DNA of 26,829 nt from Candidatus Thorarchaeota archaeon MP11T_1 (GTDB lineage: Archaea > Asgardarchaeota > Thorarchaeia > Thorarchaeales > Thorarchaeaceae). How positions within the stretch are numbered: the stretch's first letter is position 1; every line of letters starts with the position of its first letter. Positions 7,942 to 15,205 of this stretch are shown one piece after another. The notes under the pieces were generated by a model that was not told the origin of the DNA, ran no database searches, and worked only from the letters and a program-made list of their open reading frames with translations. Location of the stretch: assembly GCA_002825515.1 (NCBI GenBank), contig PJET01000119.1, positions 1 through 26,829 on the forward strand. The letters run 5' to 3'. A program made the position numbers and the translations under genes.

Positions 7942-9048
7942 CTAGAGTATATCAATTGGAGTCTTCTTATTGGCTGACTCATATGCTGCATCTACAATCC
8001 TGTGTGCCACAAAAGCCTCCTGGAAGTTTGGAGACGGAGTTTCGCCAGATTGTATAGCCTTCAAGAATGAGTAGTTTAATGCGAGATGTTTGTTTATCCC
8101 AGTATTCGAAAGAGATTCGTGAATATTCAACGCAAGATTATTCGAAGCCAAATCTAGATGTTCAAGAAGAACCTGCTCAGTATTCTCAGAGTGAATTCGA
8201 ACTGGTCCAGCTCCTCGAAGATGATAGTCTAGATGAGTATTACCGGATTCTAGAGTTATTCCTATGTATCCTTTCTCAAAGAAGAACTCAATTTTGCGTT
8301 CATTCGGGCGTTCTAACCAATGCCAGACTGTATCGATCGTGCTCGTTAGTCCATCTTTGTGACTCATAATTAGAGATGCTTGGTCTTCAACTCCACAATC
8401 ACTATAGAAACCAACTTGTGCATAGACTCTCGTTATATCACTAAAGAACCAGGTTAATACATCAATGTCTTGGATGCCCTGATGGAGGAGTATGCCACCT
8501 CCTGGAACAGGAGGGTCCCTCCTCCATTGTGAATATTCCTCTTGTTCTAATGGAAATTGCTGGTCATCACGAATGTGAGCAAGTAGAGGCTTACCAAAAT
8601 CATGTTTCTCAACAAGTTGTTTTGCATATAATAGGAATGGATCATATCTCAGCAACAATCCTGCACTTGTTGGAACCGAGGAGGCTAACGCGACCGCATT
8701 CAATTCTCGAACCTGTGGACAACTATGAGCAATCGGTTTTATACAAAAGACAGCTTTGTTCGCCTGAGCAGCTTCTTTCACCATATCTGTATGTTTACTC
8801 GTTGGAGTGCAGACGTAGACGATATCGACATTTGCATCATTGATTAAAGATCTATGGTCATCATAGACAGAAGGTACATCGAATTCCTTTGCGGCTTCTT
8901 TGGTTTTTATCAAATCGATGTCGCTGACTGCATTAATCTTGATGTTCAGAAGGCCTGCATCTTTCAACGATTTCAAAGCGGCAAGATGTGTGTGCCCAGC
9001 TTTCCCAATCCCGATGACTCCAAGCCGTAGTTCTGCATCATCGCTCAA
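7942..9048 (-). CDS. Gfo/Idh/MocA family oxidoreductase (copy 1)
   Basis: A 368-residue NAD(P)-dependent sugar- or cyclitol-type dehydrogenase homologue. The Rossmann motif is LGVIGIGKAGHTHLAAL (9-25), followed by VDIVYVCTPTSKH. The family's EKP motif is CIKP here, keeping K104 but replacing the Glu. In the second catalytic segment the usual GGG-x-L-x-D-x-G-x-H reads GGGILLHQGIQ, so the Asp and His known for catalysis appear as His and Gln. That argues for changed chemistry or a non-catalytic role. The start is TTG at 9048 with no clear ribosome site; no in-frame ATG lies nearby. It is the first gene of an operon with the FAD oxidoreductase. Confidence 0.88.
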   Translation of the reverse strand: MSDDAELRLGVIGIGKAGHTHLAALKSLKDAGLLNIKINAVSDIDLIKTKEAAKEFDVPSVYDDHRSLINDANVDIVYVCTPTSKHTDMVKEAAQANKAVFCIKPIAHSCPQVRELNAVALASSVPTSAGLLLRYDPFLLYAKQLVEKHDFGKPLLAHIRDDQQFPLEQEEYSQWRRDPPVPGGGILLHQGIQDIDVLTWFFSDITRVYAQVGFYSDCGVEDQASLIMSHKDGLTSTIDTVWHWLERPNERKIEFFFEKGYIGITLESGNTHLDYHLRGAGPVRIHSENTEQVLLEHLDLASNNLALNIHESLSNTGINKHLALNYSFLKAIQSGETPSPNFQEAFVAHRIVDAAYESANKKTPIDIL

Positions 9049-9141
9049 TGGGTTTCAACTACCAATTTCTATGTGGAACCTTGATATTTGAGTGTTCTGA
9101 GAATAACATGAGGATTATTGAATCATCACGACAACTGTTAT

Positions 9142-9165
9142 GAGGCACGTGAATTCATGAACCTC
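9142..9165. repeat. Imperfect palindrome upstream of the alpha-solenoid gene
   Basis: An 8-bp perfect palindrome TGAATTCA is flanked symmetrically by GAGG and CCTC, giving 24 bp of partial dyad symmetry. It lies in the 159-nt gap between the divergent Gfo/Idh (start 9048) and solenoid (start 9208) genes. It could be an operator, but chance is not excluded. Confidence 0.3.
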
Positions 9166-9207
9166 TAGTTAACATCATAATCTTGCTAGAACCGAGGAGA
9201 TTCCAGT

Positions 9208-11013
9208 TTGACTACTGATGACGAAATCCTGAAAGAAGCTAGAAATGCACTGAAAGAAGGTAACAAAGAGCAAGGAGCCAAGTTGCTTATTGCTGCAGCA
9301 AGTCGTTTCGCTACAAAAATGGATTATCTGCAAGCAGCGAAGATCTATGAAGAAGGTGCTCTGGTCTTTCGAGATATCTATAGAGCAGAAGATGCTTTCA
9401 AAGCATTTGATAGCGCCACACTAATGCTAGTTCGACTACCTCAGGGACCAGAGGTATATCAGGAAATTGTGAGATTGAACATGAGTGCCGCAAAGGTTGC
9501 TGAGGATGCAACTGAATACAAGAAAGCAGCTGATTTCTATTTTAGAGCACAGGATTTTGTAGAAGCGGATGAAAAGAAGAATGAACTAAATATCAAAGCG
9601 GCAGATGCTCTAGAGAACCTCGCTGATGCGCGAGAGGTTGAGGAGAATTTTGGTGAAGCAATCAGTCTCCTTAGAAAAGTCAGTAGACTCTATTATACTG
9701 CGGGAGACGACGAGCTTGGTGAGCGTATCAACGATCGAGCTGCAAAGCTTGCCAAACGCTGGGCGGAGATTGCAAAAAGCTCCGAGGATTTCCTGTCTGC
9801 CGGGAATGCAATGGCTGAAGCAGCACAGATTATGGAAACACAAGGAGAGTCCCCTGAAGCAACCAGAATTATGATGGATGCGGGAGAACTCTATGAAGCT
9901 GCTGAGCTGTATGAGAAAGCTGGTAATATCTATGATGCAGCACAGGAAGCCTATAAACTGCAGAGATTAACATCAGCCAGAAATCAAGCAATCTCTAAAG
10001 CTGCGGAAGCTTATTTGAAAATGCAAGGTACAGCTGAATCTGTAGCCCCACTTCTTGTAAAGGGAGGAAATATGTTCATTGAGATTGGTAGACCAATGAA
10101 AGCGAAATGGGCTTTCAAACGTGCAAACGAACTGTTTGGAGAACTTGCAGAGAAAGCCAAGAATCAGCACGATGTGGAGTCTGAAAAGAAATACCTACGA
10201 TTCCAAGCTATGTGTCTAAGAAAATGGGGACAAACAGATGAAGCAGACGAGCTATACAAACAAGTTATCAACCATTATCTTCAGCAAGCTGCAAAAGAGA
10301 AAGAGAGTGGGAATAAAGAATTACAGGCTGTATCCCTAGAAGAAGCTGCTGAAGTGCTTGATGAGTCCGGGAAGGAAACAGAAGCACGAGGGTATCTAGA
10401 ACATGCATTAGAACTCTATGTAGAGCTTGCTGATGAATCATCTACTTCAGGAGACCATGAAGGAGGATCAAAGCTGTATAGCAAAGCTGCGGAATGTGCT
10501 ATGAAGCTTGGAGACAAAGAACGGTATGAATCATTTCATTGGATGGCGAGTGAGAAAGCGGAAAATGCAGCAGAGTATTATCAGGAACTTGGTGTTCCGG
10601 AATTGGCAACCATTTGGGTTCGAACAGCCGGAATGGAGGCGCTATTGACAAACTCACCAGAGATGATTGAGAAAGCTTTTGATCTTCTTACCAAATCAGG
10701 GAAAGGATTCAAGAACGCGAACGAACTTAGAGAGGCATTTGAGGATTTCTTCACTGTTTTTGAAACACGTTTTATTCACTACCCGCAGAAACTAAGTCCG
10801 ATTAATGCAGCAATTAAACAAATGGATGAGATTGCTGTAACCACTCAGGATGAAGTGATGCTTGCCATAATGTCCTTGGTTCGTGCTCTTAATGCAGGCA
10901 ACCACATTGGAGCATTACTTATCCTTCAAGAAAATGAGGAGGCCTTGCTGGATAAGGAAGAGAGAATTAGAGCTCTGATTCAAAAATCAAAAATTGAACG
11001 AGTCATTAAGTAA
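9208..11013 (+). CDS. Large alpha-solenoid protein with TPR / alpha-SNAP-like repeats
   Basis: A 601-residue, almost wholly helical protein with no signal peptide or membrane segment, so probably a cytoplasmic scaffold or adaptor. Repeats with small and aromatic residues at TPR-like spacing recur: AAKIYEEGALVFRD, AADFYFRAQDFVEAD, AISLLRKVSRLYYTAGD, AGELYEAAELYEKAGNIYDAA, AEEVLDESGK-type turns and SKLYSKAAECAMKLGD. The AxLYExAxxxYxxAG pattern resembles alpha-SNAP and related TPR arrays; homology to SNAP itself is not shown. The last ~110 residues (FEDFFTVFETR onward) look like a separate helical cap. The start is TTG 9208, supported by GAGGAG (9194-9199) 8 nt upstream. YjbQ follows 67 nt later on the same strand. 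Confidence 0.8.
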   Translation: MTTDDEILKEARNALKEGNKEQGAKLLIAAASRFATKMDYLQAAKIYEEGALVFRDIYRAEDAFKAFDSATLMLVRLPQGPEVYQEIVRLNMSAAKVAEDATEYKKAADFYFRAQDFVEADEKKNELNIKAADALENLADAREVEENFGEAISLLRKVSRLYYTAGDDELGERINDRAAKLAKRWAEIAKSSEDFLSAGNAMAEAAQIMETQGESPEATRIMMDAGELYEAAELYEKAGNIYDAAQEAYKLQRLTSARNQAISKAAEAYLKMQGTAESVAPLLVKGGNMFIEIGRPMKAKWAFKRANELFGELAEKAKNQHDVESEKKYLRFQAMCLRKWGQTDEADELYKQVINHYLQQAAKEKESGNKELQAVSLEEAAEVLDESGKETEARGYLEHALELYVELADESSTSGDHEGGSKLYSKAAECAMKLGDKERYESFHWMASEKAENAAEYYQELGVPELATIWVRTAGMEALLTNSPEMIEKAFDLLTKSGKGFKNANELREAFEDFFTVFETRFIHYPQKLSPINAAIKQMDEIAVTTQDEVMLAIMSLVRALNAGNHIGALLILQENEEALLDKEERIRALIQKSKIERVIK

Positions 11014-11080
11014 ACGTTTGACGGAAGACAAAAGAATCATCTCGTTTCTGAAAGAGCATTAACTAGACTGGTGAAGTAAT

Positions 11081-11500
11081 TTGAGTACATTTCATGATAA
11101 AATAACGTTTGAAACAAAGGGGGATTGCGATATGATTGATATCACTCAAGCTGTTGAGAACAGTGTGAACAAGAGTGGAATGAAGACAGGAATTTGTACA
11201 CTATTCTGTACCGGCTCTACAGGATCGGTCACAACAATCGAATATGAAGATGGTCTTTTGCAGGATTTTCCTATTGCTATGGAACGGTTTGCACCAAAAG
11301 ATGCAGTTTATCAGCATCATCTAAGATGGCGGGATGGCAATGGACATTCTCATATCAGGGCATCTATTCTTGGACCTAGTCTCAGTGTGCCTTTTGTAAA
11401 TGGAAGACTAACACTTGGTACATGGCAACAAATAACATTCATTGATTTTGACAATAAACCAAGAAGTAGAAGGCTTGAAGTCGTTCTCGTTGGAGAGTGA
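11081..11500 (+). CDS. YjbQ / UPF0047 family protein
   Basis: A 139-residue member of the YjbQ (UPF0047) family. The family has been linked to weak thiamine-phosphate synthase activity in bacteria, but its real role is unsettled. Family marks are GICTLFCTGSTGSVTTIEYEDGLLQDF, the conserved NGHSHIRASILGPSLSVPF, and LTLGTWQQITFIDFDNKPRSRRLEVVLVG at the C-terminus. Conserved His residues in YQHHLRW and GHSH would form a metal or phosphate site. The length is typical and complete. The start is TTG 11081, supported by GGTGA (11070-11074) 6 nt upstream. It abuts the convergent small ORF at 11501 with no gap. Confidence 0.9.
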   Translation: MSTFHDKITFETKGDCDMIDITQAVENSVNKSGMKTGICTLFCTGSTGSVTTIEYEDGLLQDFPIAMERFAPKDAVYQHHLRWRDGNGHSHIRASILGPSLSVPFVNGRLTLGTWQQITFIDFDNKPRSRRLEVVLVGE

Positions 11501-11770
11501 TCATGGCAAATCGTGGTCATTCTGTAAATCCCAAGATAAGTTTCGCATACTTGGACTTTGAGGAGTAGAATCTCTAATCTTTAGAGCAAGATAATGAATT
11601 CTCAACGCTCTACGTAAACGATGTATCTGAAAAGAGGCATTCCAGGTGGGAGATGGATTTTGATATCCAAAGGAATCCATGAGGTCCCTTATGGTATCTA
11701 ACTCTTTTTTGACCTGGGTCTTGATGTCATCTAAGTCTCGCTGAATTGTAAGTCTAGGATTATCTGTCAA
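11501..11770 (-). CDS. Small hypothetical protein
   Basis: I do not recognise this protein. It is 89 residues from TTG 11770 (92 from TTG 11779). TTG 11770 is preferred because GGAGAG lies 9 nt upstream of it, while the same site would be only 1 nt from the other TTG. The first half (RDLDDIKTQVKKELDTIRDLMDSF) is a charged amphipathic helix or short coiled coil; the second half is Arg-rich (HRLRRALRIHYLALKIRD) and could bind nucleic acid. It lies about 65 nt after nob1 on the same strand and ends exactly where yjbQ ends on the other, which supports it being real. Codon evidence is limited by length. Confidence 0.5.
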   Translation of the reverse strand: MTDNPRLTIQRDLDDIKTQVKKELDTIRDLMDSFGYQNPSPTWNASFQIHRLRRALRIHYLALKIRDSTPQSPSMRNLSWDLQNDHDLP

Positions 11771-11835
11771 TCGAGACAACTCTCCGACAAGTATCCTATC
11801 AAAGTAGCCATATTACATGATGTAAGACTGGAGTA

Positions 11836-12366
11836 TTACCAAGATTCACGACTTTTACCCTTCTTCAAAGGAGATCTTCGCATCTCCGTTCCGCATACGG
11901 GACACTCAGTTTCGCGCTTTAGTGTCTTGGATTTGTAGTTGCAGGCAGGACAAATCATTGTCCATGTGATTTTACGTTCAAATCTACCAGATGGGTCAAG
12001 AATACTGATATGCATGTGACTAGCAATGTTCAGCACTGCAAAGTCTGTAGAAACAAGTACGATTTTTTTCCCTTCACCTTCGTCAAGCATAAGCGCAAGT
12101 GCAATTAGCTCAAGATCATTCTCTGAGATGACTGATATATCGCCAGAACGAATGGCAGCCGCTCTAGCTCGATTTACGTATTCACTTGTTGGATTCCTAT
12201 TTTCCATTCGTTCCAGAAGTATTAGGAATTTAGCTCGTGTCTGACTGGGCTTGTTGCGAATTTCGTTAATGATATTGTTAGTTGTCACCAGCATTGCATC
12301 TTTGAAGTCTATCTTCAATGGAGAGAACAAAATTCCTGTATCAACAACATAATAGACCTGTGACAT
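11836..12366 (-). CDS. nob1: NOB1-type endoribonuclease (PIN domain plus zinc ribbon)
   Basis: Archaeal Nob1, the endonuclease that trims the 3' end of precursor 16S rRNA during small-subunit maturation. Counting from the chosen start (176 residues), the PIN-domain acidic residues are D9 in YVVDTGIL, E35 in IINEIR, D84 in ENDLELIALAL and D108 in VSTDFAVLN. The zinc ribbon is C139-x2-C142 and C155-x2-C158, ahead of a basic tail. The frame can begin at GTG 12375, but that GTG is part of the ribosome site AGGTGG (12372-12377), which sits 5 nt before ATG 12366, so ATG is the likely start. The upstream NAD kinase stop codon overlaps this ribosome site, implying coupled translation. Confidence 0.92.
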   Translation of the reverse strand: MSQVYYVVDTGILFSPLKIDFKDAMLVTTNNIINEIRNKPSQTRAKFLILLERMENRNPTSEYVNRARAAAIRSGDISVISENDLELIALALMLDEGEGKKIVLVSTDFAVLNIASHMHISILDPSGRFERKITWTMICPACNYKSKTLKRETECPVCGTEMRRSPLKKGKSRESW

Positions 12367-12375
12367 CTGAACCAC

Positions 12376-13257
12376 CTACAACACTCGTGGAACAAGACGG
12401 GTATTCAATCGATCATAGTAATTATCGTATAATCTGATGAAGCGAGACACTCCTTCAGATTTTTTCATCCACACTGTTTCATGTGGAGCAACTTCCCATC
12501 TCGTCTGACCATCAATAACAGCATAAGCTGAAACACCTGGTTTGATGAGCTCAATTTCCACCGTAGCTGAATCAGGAACTACAACTGCTTTAAGCTCGAA
12601 TCGCGGTGGGCAAACTGGAACAAAGATTAGACCATTGACATTGGGAGCAAGAATCGAACCACCTGCTGCAAGAGCATATGCTGACGAACCAACAGGAGTA
12701 GCAAGCATTGCTCCATCAGCTCTACCAGAATCGATCTCAACTCCATCAACATATATTTGTAAGCTCAGGAGCCTCCCAGGAATTTTGGATACGACATAGA
12801 CTTCATTCAGAGCATCTTCGAATTTTCTCTCACCCACCCCAGAACTAATGTTAACATTGTTTTCGATGATACAATCATTCTCTAAGATGCTCCGTAGTGA
12901 TGAGATGGCAGACTCGGTATCGCTCTCTGTAAGGAAACCTACAGTTCCACGGTTGACGCAGAATAGAGGAGTTTCGCGATCCTTTAGTTTGGTTAGGGTG
13001 TAGAGAATTGTACCATCACCACCAACTGTAACAACAAAGTCCACATTCATTTCCTCAATCAAAGTAGGTTGCACTTTTTTGTGGACAACATTGCAGGAAC
13101 CAGGATCGACCTGTACAACGAGATCTTCTGAAATCAGAAAGTCAGCAATCTCGTTGGCAATTTCTTCAATCTCTGGACGATCAGGTCTGCAGATAAGTCC
13201 TACAGCCCTTTTTCCACTGAGAATCTGCGGGTTCTCTTCAATCAAAGCTGAACACAC
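12376..13257 (-). CDS. nadK: NAD kinase
   Basis: ATP/polyphosphate-dependent NAD kinase that makes NADP in the cytosol. The 293 residues contain the diagnostic GGDGT (79-83, with catalytic D81), FCVNRGTVGFLTE, the N151-E152 pair in LNEVYV, and ATPVGSSAYALAAGGSI, which corresponds to the usual GSTAY substrate loop. The C-terminal sandwich includes VSAYAVIDGQTRWEV. The start is taken as GTG 13257; no strong ribosome site precedes it and TTG four codons in is an alternative, so the exact N-terminus is uncertain. It heads a likely operon with nob1 and the small ORF, and diverges from aIF5A across a 134-nt gap with one central TATA element. Confidence 0.93.
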   Translation of the reverse strand: MCSALIEENPQILSGKRAVGLICRPDRPEIEEIANEIADFLISEDLVVQVDPGSCNVVHKKVQPTLIEEMNVDFVVTVGGDGTILYTLTKLKDRETPLFCVNRGTVGFLTESDTESAISSLRSILENDCIIENNVNISSGVGERKFEDALNEVYVVSKIPGRLLSLQIYVDGVEIDSGRADGAMLATPVGSSAYALAAGGSILAPNVNGLIFVPVCPPRFELKAVVVPDSATVEIELIKPGVSAYAVIDGQTRWEVAPHETVWMKKSEGVSRFIRLYDNYYDRLNTRLVPRVL

Positions 13258-13323
13258 TCAAGCTTGGCTCGTTTCTAGCCCCTTTTACACTTGTTGTCAT
13301 GGAAAGAAAACTTTACCGCCCCC

Positions 13324-13335
13324 AAATATATATAC
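13324..13335. promoter_or_regulatory. Shared TATA element between nadK and aIF5A
   Basis: AAATATATATAC, preceded by a C-rich run that could act as a BRE for the plus direction. The TATATATA core is self-complementary and lies about 60-70 nt from both the aIF5A GTG (13392) and the nadK GTG (13257), so it may serve both directions. No other TATA candidate this strong is visible in the gap. Confidence 0.5.
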
Positions 13336-13391
13336 ATGAAAGGATTGAAGTGGACTAACACTGGTCTGCAAGACTAAGTTGGTGATTTAGA

Positions 13392-13790
13392 GTGAGCATT
13401 AAGAAGTCTGAAGCTAAGGGTCTAAAACCTGGAAGCTACTTCCTGATAGATGGTGAACCCTGCAAAGTGGTATCAATTGAAAAATCAAAGCCTGGAAAGC
13501 ACGGCGCAGCCAAGGCAAATATAGTAGCCATTGGTTTCTTTGACAATCGCAAGCGTAATGTCATCATGCCAGCAGACCGGATGGTAGATGTTCCACTAAT
13601 TGAAAAGACAAGTGCGACAGTGATAGCTGATATGGGTGAAACATACAGCCTCATGGATAGCGAGACCTTTGTGACTTATGAGGTTCCAAAACCATCAGAT
13701 GAAGAGATTGCTTCGAAAATAGAACTGAATGTAGCGGTAGAAGTTTGGGATGTCATGGGCACTAAGGTAATCACCAGAGTGAAAACATAG
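13392..13790 (+). CDS. eif5A: Translation initiation/elongation factor aIF5A
   Basis: Archaeal IF5A, which relieves ribosome stalling and needs hypusine or deoxyhypusine. At 132 residues it has the usual length. The SH3-like N-domain carries the modification loop SKPGKHGAAKANI with target lysine K36; an OB-fold C-domain ends in VEVWDVMGTKVITRV. GTG 13392 is the start, set by GGTGAT (13381-13386) 5 nt upstream, a near-ideal archaeal ribosome site. A TATA element at 13324-13335 would give a leader of roughly 35-45 nt. The Lrp regulator gene follows 34 nt later. Deoxyhypusine synthase is not in the window. Confidence 0.96.
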   Translation: MSIKKSEAKGLKPGSYFLIDGEPCKVVSIEKSKPGKHGAAKANIVAIGFFDNRKRNVIMPADRMVDVPLIEKTSATVIADMGETYSLMDSETFVTYEVPKPSDEEIASKIELNVAVEVWDVMGTKVITRVKT

Positions 13791-13822
13791 AACATTTGAC
13801 CTTTTCAAGAAAGGGATGTTCT
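13789..13822 (+). promoter_or_regulatory. Hairpin between aIF5A and the Lrp-type gene
   Basis: Nested inverted repeats: AGAACAT (13789-13795) with ATGTTCT (13816-13822), and inside them CCTTT (13800-13804) with AAAGG (13810-13814), around a 5-nt TCAAG loop. As RNA this makes a two-part stem that starts in the aIF5A stop codon and ends 2 nt before the Lrp ATG, burying the AAAGGGATG region that would serve as ribosome site. As DNA it is a dyad suited to a dimeric regulator. There is no U-run, so it is not a typical terminator. Confidence 0.55.
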
Positions 13823-13824
13823 AG

Positions 13825-14274
13825 ATGGGCTCAACAGAAAAAATTGATGAAACCGATCTCAAAATAATCGAAATGCTCACGGAGAATGCTCGTAGTTCTC
13901 TAAGAGAGATTGCGGCTGTGGTTAATCTCAGCCCCAGTTCTGTTAGAAATCGAATGGAACGGCTTGTTGATATTGGTGTTATCAAAAGGTATACACTTGA
14001 GCTAAATCACCGAAAGCTCGGTTATGAGGTTCAAGTTGTTGTACTAATCACTTCAAGACCTGGAGAATCTGATAAAATCTATCATAAGATTTCCAAGTAT
14101 AACGAGGTTTCTGAGATTCTTAGAACATCAGGTCCATCTAATTTCATTTGCAGGGTTCAAGTACGTGACATTCCTCAACTTGCTCGATTCATAACAAGAG
14201 AACTTGAGAAGCTGGATGGAGTTGAAAGAATAGAAACTATGTTTATCCTACCTCAAGATGAAGAAACTCTTTGA
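13825..14274 (+). CDS. Lrp/AsnC family transcriptional regulator
   Basis: A 149-residue feast/famine-type regulator. The N-terminal winged helix (about 8-60) includes DETDLKIIEMLTENARSS and LSPSSVRNRMERLVDIGVIKRY, the recognition helix. The C-terminal RAM ligand-binding and oligomerisation domain runs VQVVVLITSRPGESDKIYHKI through EKLDGVERIETMFIL. The effector, often an amino acid, cannot be read from sequence. It follows aIF5A by 34 nt in the same direction, with the nested hairpin of 13789-13822 directly upstream, a possible autoregulatory site. The glutamine synthetase and aminotransferase genes in this window would be natural targets for such a regulator, but nothing here shows it. Confidence 0.93.
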   Translation: MGSTEKIDETDLKIIEMLTENARSSLREIAAVVNLSPSSVRNRMERLVDIGVIKRYTLELNHRKLGYEVQVVVLITSRPGESDKIYHKISKYNEVSEILRTSGPSNFICRVQVRDIPQLARFITRELEKLDGVERIETMFILPQDEETL

Positions 14275-14313
14275 AACCACAAACTTCAGAATGAGAGGTT
14301 TAGCTTGAGGTAG

Positions 14314-14401
14314 TGGTGCGGAGGGCGAGATTCGAACTCGCGAATTCCTACGAAATAGGGATCTGAACCCTACGCCTTTGACCTGGCTTGGCAACCTCCG
14401 C
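14314..14401 (-). tRNA. tRNA-Leu (anticodon CAG), CCA encoded
   Basis: Read on the minus strand, the acceptor stem GCGGAGG/CCTCCGC is perfect, followed by discriminator A (14317) and genomic CCA (14314-14316). The anticodon stem TAGGG/CCCTA encloses loop TTCAGAT, giving anticodon CAG, which reads CUG leucine codons. A 14-nt variable region with a TTC/GAA stem makes it a class II tRNA. The T arm is GCGAG-TTCGAAT-CTCGC. The 88-nt length leaves no room for an intron. It lies 45 nt downstream of nikO on the same strand. Confidence 0.96.
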
Positions 14402-14427
14402 ATTCGAATTGGGGTTCCTAGGAAGTA

Positions 14428-14437
14428 CCTTTTAACC
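14428..14437 (-). promoter_or_regulatory. TATA-like box for tRNA-Leu
   Basis: GGTTAAAAGG on the minus strand is centred about 31 nt upstream of the mature tRNA 5' end, the expected archaeal spacing. It lets the tRNA be transcribed separately from nikO. Confidence 0.4.
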
Positions 14438-14446
14438 ATATCGAAC

Positions 14447-15205
14447 TCATTCTGGAATGTAACTTCGGCTAGACGCTATCTGCTCCCTGAGTCGTCCCCA
14501 ATCACCAATATTCTCAAAGATTGCTCTGCTTCTCATTGCTTCTTTAGTGGGTCCGTCGTATACTATCCGACCGTCTTTTATAACAGCAACAGAGTCAGAC
14601 CAGTTTTCAATGTAGAAACTGTTGTGAGTCGTGAAGAGAATACTAGCACCTTCTTGCCTTAATTTCTGGATGATATCGATCATGTTCGTCACCATCTTGA
14701 AATCAAGTCCTGAAAAGGGTTCATCGAGAATCAAAATACTAGGTCTCATAGCAATGACACCAGCAAGTGCAACTCGTTTCGCTTGTCCATGGCTCATTTG
14801 GTTTACAGGTCGATTTACAAACTTAGACATGCCAACTCTATCGAGTGCCCAGTCGACTCTGTCCTCGACCTCTTCTTTTGATAGTCCTAAATTACGAGGA
14901 CCAAAAGCAACATCTTCCCAGACAGTTGGTGCGAATAGCTGGTCGTCAGGATTCTGGAAAAGAAAACCAACATCCTGTCTAATTTCCCAGAGGTTTTCCT
15001 TTGTTAACTTCTTGTCAAAGATATAGATATCACCTGAGTCGGGTTCAAGAAGTCCCAATAAGAGCTTGAATAAAGTGGTCTTTCCTGAACCATTGAGTCC
15101 AGCAAGAGCTTTCTGTTCTCCTACATGAAGTTGGAAGTTGATATCTTCCATTTTGAAATCATCATACTTGAAAAACACGTGGTCAATATCGATTGCACAG
15201 GTCAT
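14447..15205 (-). CDS. nikO: Energy-coupling-factor transporter ATPase (NikO/CbiO type)
   Basis: A 252-residue ABC ATPase that powers the adjacent metal-uptake permease at the inner face of the membrane. Walker A is GLNGSGKTT (36-44). The Q-loop is FLFQNPDDQLF (Q84), typical of the CbiO/EcfA group. The signature is MSHGQAKR (137-144) in place of LSGGQ, Walker B is ILILDEPFSGLD (D161, E162), and the switch His is H194. CbiO (cobalt) and NikO (nickel) are alike in sequence; nickel is favoured because nikR is divergent from this operon. Its ATG overlaps the permease stop by 4 nt, implying translational coupling. Only one ATPase gene is present, as usual for metal ECF systems. Confidence 0.92.
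   Translation of the reverse strand: MTCAIDIDHVFFKYDDFKMEDINFQLHVGEQKALAGLNGSGKTTLFKLLLGLLEPDSGDIYIFDKKLTKENLWEIRQDVGFLFQNPDDQLFAPTVWEDVAFGPRNLGLSKEEVEDRVDWALDRVGMSKFVNRPVNQMSHGQAKRVALAGVIAMRPSILILDEPFSGLDFKMVTNMIDIIQKLRQEGASILFTTHNSFYIENWSDSVAVIKDGRIVYDGPTKEAMRSRAIFENIGDWGRLREQIASSRSYIPE

Noticed and set aside
8067..8843. Plus-strand ORFs of 100 and 104 residues opposite Gfo/Idh copy 1
   Set aside because: Shadow frames of a well-supported gene, without starts or motifs of their own.
14248..14439. 63-residue minus-strand ORF across the tRNA region
   Set aside because: It is the reading of the tRNA-Leu sequence itself and flanks; the cloverleaf explains the bases better.
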